Source: Xiphydria camelus
Taxonomy: Eukaryota; Arthropoda; Insecta; Hymenoptera; Xiphydriidae
Direction: 5' to 3'
DNA length: 64,000 nucleotides
Assembly (NCBI GenBank): GCA_963678675.1
Contig: OY783195.1
Coordinates: 13,738,505-13,802,504 of the forward strand
The position numbers and the translations under genes were made by a program. The number at the start of each line of letters is the position of its first letter. Within the stretch, counting starts at the first letter, position 1. This document shows, one piece after another, positions 53,421 to 63,659 of this stretch. The notes beneath the pieces were generated by a model. The model did not search any database and was not told where the DNA came from. It saw nothing but the letters and a program-made list of their open reading frames with translations.

Positions 53421-53845
53421 AAAGGGCCTAGCGGAATAAGCATGTGAAATCTGCCCCCACGCGTATCAGCACCATATTATCGATAAGCGTCTATGAGAAA
53501 CTAAATCTCCTAAATTTTTAGCTCCCTAATCGCTATAGGAAGGGAGTTATGAGGGGGGGGGGGGGGGGGGAGTTAAATCAAAAAACATTTTTTTCTCCCG
53601 AACGGCTCGACCGATTTTCATAAAAAAATATATATATTAGTGGCTCTTAAGAGCCAATTCCAAAAATAAATATTTTGAATTTTTTTTTGAAAATTCGAGA
53701 AAAAAGTGAAATTTTTAAACTATTTTTTTTAGTTTAGAATTAATTGAAACACCTACCATTTTTTGCTCATTTTTTCATTGGAGTGTTCTTTACAACATAT
53801 ATTTTTCCAATTACATCGGAAGTGTACCTTAGTGAAAAAAATTAA
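53421..53845. other. Gene-free, low-complexity stretch
   Basis: A run of about 15 G near 53556-53570 and T-rich tracts; nothing else. Confidence 0.4.
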
Positions 53846-53847
53846 CA

Positions 53848-54100
53848 AATGAGGCGGTAAAAGGCAGAGTGGTGTAAGTCATTTCAAAAAACAGAAGAAC
53901 TGAATAGAAATGTTGCCGTTTGTAGTCGTTTGTAATTTGCTGTTCGTATTTGTGCTGCCATTCTATGGACCTTTGAACAAAGTTATAACTTACATCACTA
54001 TTCTAGCTAACACATTTGATTATGTAGATAACGTTTCTCGCCATTATCTCAGAATGGCAAAAAAGTGACTTACACGACTTTGCCTTTTACAACCTCAAAT
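53848..54100. mobile_element. MITE with ~33-bp TIRs
   Basis: AATGAGGCGGTAAAAGGCAG..GTGGTGTAAGTCA and its near-inverse (TGACTTACACGACTTTGCCT..CCTCAAAT). About 250 bp, non-coding. Confidence 0.7.
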
Positions 54101-55051
54101 GTACATGGCTCATCACCTATATTCTATTATATGATATACACTGTACACTCATTACAAATGACTTTTTCCACTTTTATGGCAATTCGGCATATGATAATTG
54201 TTAATTTTTTGGAACAGGATTTCAATGATAAGATTATTTATTTACTTATTATTATTTCAATGCTTCCTTTACCATGAACGAGCTCGCGTCTTACAATACG
54301 GGGTGCCTCCTTTCTGTAAGTCTTCTGGCCTCTCACTTACAAATACTTACAAATAGTTAGAAATACTCTATGAAAAAACAATTTTAATATTCGTCACTGT
54401 TTTCGTCTACTAAGGGAACGATTCCATTTTTCATTAACATTTTACTGAGTATTTCAGCTGGTCGAATAATTTTGGATAAGTATCTTGCACATATGTTTTC
54501 AGATTACATAACATGAACAGACGATTTCAGATTACCGTGCTAGCGTAGTTACATCATTTGAGAATAACATCTTGCCAACGTATCGGCATTAAAAGTGTTA
54601 ATAGAGTCGACCTTTTGAAAAACCATACAACGGAAATCACAAAAAAGTTGTTCAACGCTGACTCCTTATTTTTAATTTGTGATGGTATCTACACTGAAAA
54701 AAATCTTTAGTTTTAACAGCAATACATTTCTGGCTGAGACTTTCTAGCCATTCCCCCCTAAAAATATTTTTATTACAGTAATTCTATTAGTTGTATTTGA
54801 GATACAGCATTGCTATGTTAGCAGTCCAAGTATTGCTAACAGATATGTTTGATGCAGCAATATGGCATCTGATTACTTAATATACTAGAAAGGTTATCCT
54901 AAGCAGATGACGTATTCTTACCCCAACTGTATGATTATACGTAATATAGGTATATAGGTATAGTTAGCTGGACTATAAAACGTATGTTTACACCAACTGT
55001 AAACTTATGTGTAGTGTGACTGAACGGTATGGCTGGGTGGACTATACTGGA

Positions 55052-55383
55052 TGCCTCGCGCAGTTTCACACAGTTGCAGGGACCCCTTCGGCCGGGCTTG
55101 GTCGGTATTCGCGCAATTTTTACCGGTAGAAGTCGAGTCGGTAGTTAGAGTTGGTGTCAATTCGGGAGATCGAAGCGTCTAATTTCGAAATCGTGGATTT
55201 GTGAATTATGGTGAGTAATTTCCATTATTCACAAATTCACGATTTCGAGATTAGACGCTTCGATCTCCCGAATTGACACCAACTCTAATTACCGACTCGA
55301 CTTCTACCGGTAAAAGTGGCTCGAATACCGACCAAGCCCGGCCGAAGAGGTCCCTGCAACTGTGCGGTTCTGTACCCGAGGCA
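55052..55383. mobile_element. 332-bp near-perfect palindrome
   Basis: Arms of about 160 bp (GGAGATCGAAGCGTCTAATT, GGCCGGGCTTGGTCGGTATT and inverses) around a centre near 55217. Ends TGCCTCG / CGAGGCA. An ACCGGTAGAAGTCGAGTCGG word from the arm is repeated again just outside at 55391. Same family as 3960-4378. Confidence 0.8.
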
Positions 55384-55508
55384 TACGAAATACCGGTAGA
55401 AGTCGAGTCGGTACCCCGATAGCAAATTAAATATTTATTTAAATATTTTTGCCGAGATATCTCAGTGTTGCATTATATAAAGGCCTGTTTTAGCTAAGAC
55501 CACTCGAA

Positions 55509-55720
55509 GAGTCGGTGGCGCAATTGGTAGAATGCGAGCATTTTCCCAGTCTCGAAGCATCTCATCTAAGGAACGCAGGTTCAAATCCCGGTGTGGGCCC
55601 CGCGACATTGCACTTTCTCGTCGCGGGATCACCCGAGCTCCACACACCTCCGGATTTCTAGCCAAACCTGGGGATGGTGCGTAAATGCATTTCCCCTTCT
55701 ATAAAAAAAAAAAAAAAAAA
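55509..55720 (+). mobile_element. tRNA-derived SINE
   Basis: The 5' end is tRNA-like, with a polymerase III A box (TGGCGCAATTGG) and B box (GGTTCAAATCC), followed by an unrelated body and an A-run of about 18 after CTTCTAT. TCGAA is repeated at 55504-55508 and 55721-55725, a short possible target duplication. An insertion in the anticodon-arm region rules out a functional tRNA. Confidence 0.75.
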
Positions 55721-55821
55721 TCGAATCCCGGAAGGGTTGGAAAAAAAACCGACACCAGTAGGCGGGTTGGCAGGCGGCAGGATAGGCGTGCGCGCCCCCT
55801 TTTTGCAAAATCCTACTTTCA

Positions 55822-56045
55822 ATTTAGCAATACAGTATAGCTGACACAGCTATACTGCTTGTCTAAACGAACCAAAATTCCCGCGCAATTTAGCAATACG
55901 GTATAGCTGACACAGCTATACTGCTTGTCTAGATGAACCAGAATTTCCGTGCAATTTAGCGATACGGTACAGCTTACGTAGGCATACTGCACGTCTAAAT
56001 CAATCAGAATAAATAACTGGCTCAACAGTACAGCGCAGCTTGACA
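55822..56045 (+). repeat. ~68-bp tandem repeat, 3+ units
   Basis: Units begin GCAATTTAGCAATACAGTAT (55820, 55887, 55952) and contain AGCTGACACAGCTATACTGC, which can fold (TATAGCTG..CAGCTATA). The first two are very similar, the third diverged, a fourth partial. Confidence 0.8.
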
Positions 56046-56320
56046 CAAACATCACGATATTGTTACTTTAAACATATTAGCTTAGCCATACTCGTCTGGC
56101 TGTCTTAAGAAAACTTCTGGCTGTGGCCACGGTGGCTAGAAATTCTGGTTGGTTCAGCCAGAATTATTGCTCAATTCCCTGAAAATTTTTTTCAGTGTAT
56201 GCACACCAAAAAAGTAGAAATAATGAATACCAAAGAATCTTTCTCTGGCCAAAAGAAAGTTCCTCTTTGCAAGCCTTTTACGATTTGTATTACTCATGAC
56301 CGAAATAACACTTTCCAGAA

Positions 56321-56470
56321 ATGACCGAAAAGGAATTGAAGATTATTTTTACTGGATCATACCAATTTTCCCAAACTGTATCGTATTTAGCCGAAATAAT
56401 AGATGAAGATGGAAAATTTGTTTTCGAATATGTGAAGGCTGAACCTGAACCAAATGTGCTCAAATTCTAG
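56321..56470 (+). pseudogene. 49-codon fragment of a transposon-associated protein
   Basis: Reads MTEKELKIIFTGSYQFSQTV and SYLAEIIDEDGKFVFEYVK to a TAG. The 'FTG.YQ...AVSYLAE' type of segment occurs in insect transposon-associated proteins with THAP or SWIM domains. A CTTTCCAG acceptor-like site directly precedes it. Cut off at both sides. Confidence 0.35.
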
Positions 56471-56910
56471 GGCGGGGCCCCCTAGTTGTGTATTATTTAT
56501 CAAATGCAATATACTTATCAAAAATTATTCGACCAGCTGAAATACTCAGTAAAATGTTCATGGAAAATAAAATCGTTCCCGTAGTAGACGAAAACAGTGA
56601 CGAGGATTAAAATAGTTTTTTCATAGAGTATTTGTAACTATTTTTTATCTATTTTTCTATTTAAAAGTATTTTTATCAAACATAATACGTCAATGAATAT
56701 ATCGCAAATGGGTTGACTAATAAAATATGCTCAAGACTACCTTTAAAACTGTATAAATAGGTGAACTGATATGAGCAATTTGCACCGATCTGTTTACCCA
56801 TTAAACTATATATGAAAAAAAAAAGATAATTTTATTGCAAACACAATGGTATAATCCTACCTGCAAAAAATCGGTCATGAATCACAGTTGTAAGGCTTTG
56901 AAATTTATCG
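56471..56910. other. Gene-free stretch
   Basis: Contains the right outer arm (56512-56645); otherwise nothing recognised. Confidence 0.4.
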
Positions 56911-57113
56911 GAGCTAGCCAAGATGCACGTACTACAGGCACGTACTACCCCGCACTATTTTAAGGTAAAATGGGTTTCATTCACGGAATCTAAAAACTAT
57001 ATCGACTTGTATGTTAGGTCATCCTGATCACAAAAATCCTTGGCATAAAAAATTCTACCGACAGGATTTCGAGACATCTGCTGATGAAGTGAAAGAGTGC
57101 CCTATCAAAATAA

Positions 57114-57720
57114 CACAGGTGTACAAAAAAAAGTCCGGACTATTTGACCGGACCATGGTATTCCGAGGTATTTTTGCGTCCTGAATCCGATCCCGAGGTC
57201 ATCTGAGCCCCATCACGTCAGAAAAATGAGATTTCAAGGTCATTTAGAGGTTAAAATGACCATTTTTTGGAACTGGATCCGGGACAATTTCTCAAGCGAC
57301 CTGTTGAGTTGGAGAGAGGGTAGCTGTTTAGGTCTTGAATACCTTCCAGACATTGGAATGGAGTCCTAAATCTCGACCGGGACTATCACAGAACCACCCC
57401 AGTGGATAAAATGTTGCCATGATCGTTGTATCTCGCGGATTACGATCTCCCTGTCAAGGCATCCAATTCCGGCGATCCATTCACTGTGACATATTGACAG
57501 TGGACCCAGCACTGACCCTAATGGCCTTAGAACCTTGGAGTCATGCTCTGGGTGCTGCTCAGGGCAGTCCCATTTCCTTATTTATTTATTTCGAAATCTC
57601 GTTTTTCTGACGTGATGGGGCTCAGATGACCTCGGGATCGGATTCAGGACGCAAAAATACCTCGGAATACCATGGTCCGGTCAAATAGTCCGGACTTTTT
57701 TTTTGTTTTGTAAACCTGTG
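57114..57720. mobile_element. 607-bp MITE with TAA duplication and a visible empty site
   Basis: CACAGGTGTACAAAAAAAAG begins an arm of about 120 bp whose inverse ends at 57720 (GTAAACCTGTG). TAA at 57111-57113 and 57721-57723. The opposite arm of the host palindrome (near 58045-58060) holds the uninterrupted site with one TAA (TTA on this strand), which fixes the borders. A 3-bp TAA target suits PIF/Harbinger-type elements. Ends and CATCACGTCA motif resemble 13578-14334. Confidence 0.8.
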
Positions 57721-57840
57721 TAATTCTTGAATATGAGTTTCGGCAACCTATAATGGCCCAGCCAGACGTGTATTAACACCCAATGACGTTCAAAAACAAT
57801 GGTTTATATGTATGCCGTATTATACATATGTATATGGACA

Positions 57841-57901
57841 TGTATATATATATATATATATATATACAGGGTGACGCAAAAGTGCGGCAACTATCCAGTA
57901 G

Positions 57902-57935
<34 letters not shown>
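57841..57935. repeat. TA-repeat palindrome centre with a TACAGGGTG insert
   Basis: (TA)n runs at about 57843-57867 and 57904-57932 flank TACAGGGTGACGCAAAAGTG..CGGCAACT. The insert resembles the end of a mariner-type element, of which only one end remains. Confidence 0.6.
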
Positions 57936-58723
57936 GTCCATATACATATGTATAATACGGCATACATATAAACCATTGTTTTTGAACGTCATTGGGTGTT
58001 AATACACGTCTGGCTAGGCCATTATAGGTTGCCGAAACTCATATTCAAGAATTATTTTGATAGGGCACTCTTTCACTTCATCGGCAGATATCTCGAAATC
58101 CTGTCGGTAGAATTTTTCATGCCAAGGATTTTTGTGATCAGGATGACCTAACATACAAGTCTGTATAGTTTTTAGATTCCGTGAATGAATCCCCCCGTGA
58201 ATGGGTGAAACCCATTTTACCTTAAAATAGTGCGGGGTCCTTTGCTATAGGACGCAACGTAGCAACTGGGCGCGGCGCGACAGTTAGATGAGAGAGAGTG
58301 CGTACATGCTGCTTCCTCGTACGATTGACAAAGATAACACTACTAAAATGCCGAGAAAAAGCGACTACGATGGAGTAGGTACTGGCAGTAAACTTTTAAT
58401 TACTTTAAATTAAATATAAAATATTAAAATGTGAGAAAGATTTTTCAAATATTTTCAATTAAATATATGGATGGGGAAATATTAATATTTCTGTCACACA
58501 GAATAATAATATGTTAGTGATAATTATTCGATAAATTTGATCTATTCTATAAAAATACCACAGCAAAAAAACAGAAAAATTACATTTTTTAGAGAGCGAT
58601 AAAAAATCATTAACAAATTGGCGGTGTAAAAAAACTTTATTATAAAACAATGAATACAATAACAATCTTTACAAATATTATAACAATATTACAACAAATA
58701 CAATATTATAGCCTTCCAAAAAC

Positions 58724-59026
58724 TTGTATGTTGCTGGAATAAGAGAGAGTGCCCAGATTTTATATAACAGTAACCTAAACAACGCAAAAACTCCAAGAAG
58801 AATTTTTCTTAACAATTTATCATTTCAACTTGTGAAATCTTACTTAGAGGAAAAGTCCAGAATTTCGTATTTACCTTCAGATATTTTTAATGCGTTACAA
58901 ACCCACCCCATGAGCCATCGCCTCGACTGTCTGTTTATCACATGTTCGGAAAAAGCTTTCACTCGAAAACCCGGTAAGAACGTTTTTCCCCTTTTTCTGT
59001 ACTTTCGAGAAAGAGCCATAAAGTAA
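58724..59026 (+). pseudogene. piggyBac transposase C-terminal fragment
   Basis: Reads YVAGIRESAQILYNSNLNNA, RRIFLNNLSFQLVKSYLEE and SYLPSDIFNALQ, like the last helical part of piggyBac-type (DDE_Tnp_1_7) transposases, then a degraded Cys-containing tail (RLDCLFITCSEKAF) where the cysteine-rich domain would be. The catalytic core is absent. It sits between the inverted arms 58253-58375 and 59215-59350. TTAA flanks were not found. Confidence 0.45.
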
Positions 59027-59382
59027 TAAATTGTCCCTTCCAGACAGGCGAAAATAAAAATGCAAAGTTAGTTGAATCTTGAACGAAAATAATTTTACCA
59101 GGGATCCAACAGTAATTGATTGAAAAAAATAACGATTGAAAAAGATAACACTACATTATATTTATGTAATAATGGAGCACGCATTTTTCCGCAAACTGAG
59201 GGATGTAAACAGCGAGTCGCTCGTAGTCGCTTTTTCTCGGCATTTTAGTAGTGTTATCTTTGTCAATCGCGTACGAGGAAGCAGCATGTACGCACTCTCT
59301 CTCATCTAACCGTCGCGTCGCGCCCACTTCCTACGTTGCGTCCTATAGCAAATTTCCCTGTAGTACGCGCATCTTGGCTATA

Positions 59383-59955
59383 GTCCAAGAGCCAGAGCCA
59401 AAAAAGGTCTCTGAATTGAATAAGCCCAGTTTTTTTATAGTTTATTACAGTGGTTGTGTAGACAAACATACTGCGGTCAGTCAAGCGAAAGCTGGGGCAT
59501 ATGTCTCAGGGACGCTATCAAAGTTGCCGTTCCTGCCGGGGTAATAATTTGAATTTAATAAGGTTGAAAATCAGTATACAACTTATATATTGCATATAAA
59601 TAAAGGTTACGAAGTCAGTCAGCTGAATGTGGGGGCGGAGCTGGTCAGTCAGCAAAAAAAGAAATGTAATTTCGCGCGCGCTCGGCGTTGCAGGCGATTT
59701 CAAATCAGAGTATAGGAAAGAGCGCAGGTATACTCGTAGGTAAAGGCGCGTCCTCTGACTGAGTCGACAGTGTCGACCGACACTGTCGATCGACACTTTC
59801 GATTAGAATTTGTCGACTGGATTTTGTCGACCGGCATGTCGACTGGTTTGTCGGTAAACATCAAAGGGTAGTCGAGTCGACGGGTCTACAAGGCCCGACC
59901 CTCCGGAGGTATGTTCCGACCCTCGGCGTAAACGGGCCCCCGGTTGGATTGGTCT
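59383..59955. other. Gene-free stretch with GTCGAC-rich end
   Basis: 59760-59860 is dense in GTCGAC/TGTCGATCGACA words (see 60380-60530). Confidence 0.45.
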
Positions 59956-59959
59956 TTCC

Positions 59960-60180
59960 GGACGGTCATCTATTGAATTCGTCATTCTCTCCTTTACAAG
60001 ACAGATTTAGTATTCCACGCATAGCGGTATCGATTAAAATTTTCGGGGAATGTGCGGGACTGTAAGCGCATTTGCCGCTTTCGCCGAAATATATCGTTTG
60101 CTAGTGAGGTATTTAGATCGCGGTGCTATCGAACGGTACGAACCGATATTCTGAATTCCGTCTATCGTGCGACGGAACGC
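59960..60180 (+). repeat. Dispersed repeat family, copy 3
   Basis: GTCATCTATTGAATTCGTCA (59967), GTATTCCACGCATAGCGGTA and the end ACCGATATTCTGAATTCCGT (60139) match copies 1 and 2 without interruption; the DD41D insertion point of copy 2 is filled only with GGTATTTAGATCGCGG here. Confidence 0.6.
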
Positions 60181-60379
60181 GAATAAAAAAATAAGCATTC
60201 ACAAGCATGAGCCAAGTAATTTAGCGTCTACACGAAGCGAAAATTTTGGGGCGGTCTTTGAGCATCGCCAAAAACCGTACGCCGTACGCCGACCGTCATC
60301 GCACCGCTGCCGAAACAACCGCTCGTCTTGCCGAACCCTCTGCGTTCGACTCGACTACCTTTGATGTTTACCGACAACT

Positions 60380-60530
60380 CGTGGAAAACCAGTCGACATG
60401 TCGATCGACAAAATATGTCGATCGACCAAGTCGACTGCCGCGTCCTGACTGAGTCGACAGTGTCGATCGACAATGTCGACTCAGTGAGGACGCGGTTTTC
60501 GATGTTCTGGTCGACAGTGTCCACGTCACA
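60380..60530. repeat. GTCGA-rich inverted repeats
   Basis: GACTGAGTCGACAGTGTCGA and overlapping inverses (TGTCGATCGACA, GTCGACTCAGT) occur here and, in another arrangement, at 59755-59860. Each can pair with the other copy and with itself. Possibly ends of a TIR element around copy 3 of the dispersed repeat (59755-60510). Confidence 0.55.
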
Positions 60531-60748
60531 AGTTACAAGTGGAGGGCTCAGTGCCATAGGTGCCTAACCCTCAAAATCTTCCAATTGTGTTTTACTTAAT
60601 GAATCTCTTCCTTTAGACGTTTTCTATTAGTGCCACAAATGCCCAACCTCAATATGCAACAGTAACGTGCTGACATCTGTTGAAAGGTTGGGCAACTAAT
60701 GAAACTATGAAGTTTTGTGTGCAACAGTTGCCTATACAACAAGCAAAC

Positions 60749-63191
60749 ATGGCGGAAAGTGATTGTGCTCCTATTTTGTGCCAAGCAAGCTCCTATTCTC
60801 AGCCCGATAATGACTTGGATGACGAAAATTATGAGCCGGATGAAGAGGAAACCAATGATGCAGGTAACAATACAACTTTTTATTCATTAGTTTTAATGTT
60901 ATCGCCCATTTCAGAGATTTCTTGAGCCTTTGAAAAAATATTGTAGGTTAGGCAAAAATGACTCAAATTAATAAATCCCCTTTTGAAAAAATGCTTTGTG
61001 ACAACAGGAATTCTCTCTGTCACAACGGAATGTTCCATTGTGGCTAAGAAAATTTCAACTGTCGCAAAGAATTTATCCCGTCCAGTAAATATTAATTAAG
61101 ATTCCTATCGTATTTGAAAGCATTTGTTCTCAAAGTCGTAGTTTTCTACATGTTTTTTGGCAGGACACTATCTCTTTTTCCCAAAAATGATAGGTATACT
61201 AATTTGGAAAAATGTAATTAACTTGCTTCACCTTATGTAAAATAGATTACATTTCTTTCTTCTTCCAACAGGCATAGCGGAAAACAACTTGAACAGCCTA
61301 GAGGAAGAACCTGAAAAGGGAAATAGATCAGAAGGCTCGGAAGGAGAGGGGTCGAAGAGAAGAGGAAAAAGGTTACGGCACCCAGAAAATCACAAGAAAA
61401 ATGTTCGTAAAGCAAAACGCCAACGAGGTGAAGAGTATTTATCAGCCAGAGGTAAAATAGTTCCAGCTAAATCTTGTAATTCAGAGAGTCCTTGTCACTG
61501 CCCCTACAAATGCTCTGCATTTATATCGAACAAACGACAAACAGAAATTTTCAATGCATATTATAAATTAAACCAGACTGAGAAGAACGCTTACATAAGT
61601 GGTCAAATTGAGGTGAAGCATGTCAAAAGAACGTACAGCAAAAACGCCATCTCACGTAAGAAACAAACTAGAGTGTATCGCCTTCGAGATTCAGTAGGGG
61701 TGGATCACATTATTTGCAAAGTATTTTTTAAATCAACACTTTCCATTTGTGATGGCACAATCACAAATATTTTAAAACGAAAGCAACAAGAAGGTATACA
61801 TCCGTTACCAAATTATACTAAACGTAAAGTTCACAATGCCACTTCGGCTGACGACAAACAATTTGTTCGCAATTTTATTGAAAGGTTTCCTCATTATGAC
61901 AGCCACTATTGCAGGAAGAGGACACGAAACTTAAATATTTGTCCCCGTATTTGACAAAAGCAAAAATGTATGATCTCTACAAAGCGGAGTGTCAAACAAA
62001 TAATTTGATACCAGTGTCAGATTTTGTATTCCGTGATATTTTTTCAAAAGATTTCAGTCATCTTTCATTCCACAAGCCACACAAAGATACGTGTGCAACT
62101 TGTGATGAAAATAAGATAAAAATTTCTTCGGCAAAGACTGCAGAGGAACGAGATCAGTTTAACTCCTTGCAAAAGACACTCATTTACAAATTGTTGAAAC
62201 AATTAAAGAAATGAAAAAAAAGGACATAGAGATTGCCAAAGCCTCCAACGGAACAAAACAAGTACTTGTTTTTGATCTCCAGAAAACACTTCCTACGCCT
62301 GTCCTAACGACAGGGATAGTATATTATAAGCGTCAGCTGTGGACTTACAACCTTGGCGTTCACGATGAAGTAACAAACATAGGCCATATGAATGTATGGC
62401 CTGAAACTGTGGCATCCCGTGGCTCCCAAGAAGTCGCATCATGTCTAATTCATTTTATTAAAAATAAGCTTCCTCCAGCTGCTAAGGAACTGACCTTCTA
62501 CAGTGACAGCTGTGGGGGCCAGAACCGCAACATCAAAATGTTACTGCTCCTGTCTCATACTCTTCAAAATCATCCGACTCTTAACGTCATTACTCAAAAA
62601 TTTTTCATCCCGGGACATAGTTTCGACAGCTGTGATCGTGACTTTGCAATTATTGAAAACGCCAAGAGTCAACATGAAGAAATTTATGTTCCGGAAAAAT
62701 GGTCGTCCATTATCGCCAATGCAAAGAAAAAGGCACCTAAATTCCAAGTTCACGATATGAAATCGGATGAATTTTTTTCTTCCAAAAATTTGGAGGAAGA
62801 AATTACCAACAGAAAAGTAACAATAGAAAAAGAAAAGGCAGAATGGCTTAAAATGAGAATAATCCAAGTACGTAAGAAAGAACCTAATAAATATTTCTTT
62901 AAAACATCTATTTTGGACGATGAAGCTCGCCTAACCTTTAAATGTGTCAGCATTGCAAAGAGGACTGGTCGAGGTCGACCATCAGAGGAATTTCGCAAAG
63001 TTATTCTACGGACTCTATACCCTAAAGGGCGGGCCATACAAAAAGAAAAGAAGAAGGATTTGCTTTCGTTACTCAACTTTATTCCACCTGTGCACCATTC
63101 ATTTTACCGAAAACTGACAGTGTCTAATCAAGTGCCTGAAGAAAATGATGAGTCTGACGATGAAGATGGCCCCATGAGAGTTGAAAGTTAA
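60749..63191 (+). pseudogene. Transposase-like protein (DUF7869-type), two exons, two frameshifts
   Basis: Exon 1 (60749-60863) encodes an acidic N terminus (MAESDCAPILCQ..DLDDENYEPDEEE). Intron 60864-61271 (GTAACA..CAACAG) joins in phase to exon 2. Exon 2: a basic region (KNVRKAKRQRGEEY), Cys-rich CHCPYKC, RLRDSVGVDHIICKVFFKST (about 61675-61740), a shift near 61918, LKYLSPYLTKAKMYDLY, HKDTCATCDENK, a shift near 62212, then the core: VLVFDLQKTLPTP, RQLWTYNLGVHD, YSDSCGGQNRNIKM and PGHSFDSCDRDFAIIE. The two Asp and the late Glu are plausible DDE residues of an RNase H fold. I recognise this core as the widespread DUF7869 type. Each break needs only one base, so inactivation is recent, or these are sequence errors. 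Confidence 0.75.
60864..61271 (+). other. Intron of the DUF7869-type gene
   Basis: Donor CAG|GTAACAAT and acceptor TTCTTCCAACAG|GC. Codon phase is kept (G + GC = Gly). 408 bp, AT-rich. Confidence 0.65.
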
Positions 63192-63659
63192 AGAGTTCTT
63201 TTAGAACAGCTTTGTAATTTTTGGTAACCTATTGTCTTCGTCTATTATTTTTTTTACTCTGTTACCTACAAACGTAAATTTAATTAAAAATAATGTATTT
63301 TTCTGAAAAATTTTGATTTAAATCATTTTGCCTAAACCATCTTGTTCTTCCTTATCCTAATTTCATGAGCGCCAAAGCTGCCAAACCTCTGCCCAACCCA
63401 CGTGTGCTCAAGTTTTTGGCATTTTTATTCAGGACCACAATTGCCTACGTCTTTGAACACTTATAACATATAATAGGTTTGCAGGCTAATTTATTTCTGG
63501 GGCAAAACCTAGTTGATAGTGATACTCTAAACGCGTTAAATTTATAGTTTTAACTCTTATGTCCACCCTGATTTTATAATCTTTGTTTAACTTTACCTCT
63601 AATTATCTCAAAATCAGGAAAATGAGGGTTAGGCACCTGTGGCACTGAGCCCTCCAAGT

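Larger units (their letters stand above)
54691..56199. mobile_element. Element with ACACTGAAAAAAAT termini
   Basis: ACACTGAAAAAAATCTTTAG at left and AAAATTTTTTTCAGTGT at right. Contents: palindrome 55052-55383, SINE 55509-55720 and a 68-bp tandem repeat. No transposase seen. Confidence 0.5.
54355..56645. repeat. Outer inverted arms (54355-54490 / 56512-56645)
   Basis: GAATAATTTTGG / CCAGCTGAAATACTCAGTAA-type sequence at 54430-54490 pairs with 56512-56645, including TATGAAAAAACAATTTTAAT / GATTAAAATAGTTTTTTCAT. They probably mark the ends of an older foldback that holds the 54691-56199 element and the 49-codon fragment. Confidence 0.55.
56917..59380. mobile_element. Nested palindrome cluster
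   Basis: Outermost arms AGCCAAGATGCACGTACTAC (56917) and its inverse (about 59360-59382). Within: arms 56945-57113 plus 57721-57870 paired with 57915-58240 (centre in TA repeats), then arms 58253-58375 and 59215-59350 (TATAGGACGCAACGTAG, GACAAAGATAACACTACTAA). The layers are non-autonomous elements inside one another. The last pair encloses a piggyBac-like fragment. Confidence 0.65.
60541..63655 (+). mobile_element. DNA transposon with 33-bp TIRs and AAGT duplication
   Basis: GGAGGGCTCAGTGCCATAGG..TGCCTAACCCTCA (60541-60573) is inverted with a single change at 63623-63655. AAGT is repeated at 60537-60540 and 63656-63659. The 3115-bp unit contains one two-exon gene and nothing else. A 4-bp duplication and GGAGG termini would fit the Sola group, an inference from memory of that group only. 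Confidence 0.85.

Noticed and set aside
53416..53470. Third complete copy of the GGGTCTAGCC foldback
   Set aside because: Only one terminus-like stretch (GGGCCTAGCGGAATAAGC) is present and no matching right end was found.
55509..55600. Possible functional tRNA gene
   Set aside because: A and B boxes are present, but the middle does not fold as an anticodon arm, and the unit continues into a non-tRNA body with an A-tail, as in a SINE.
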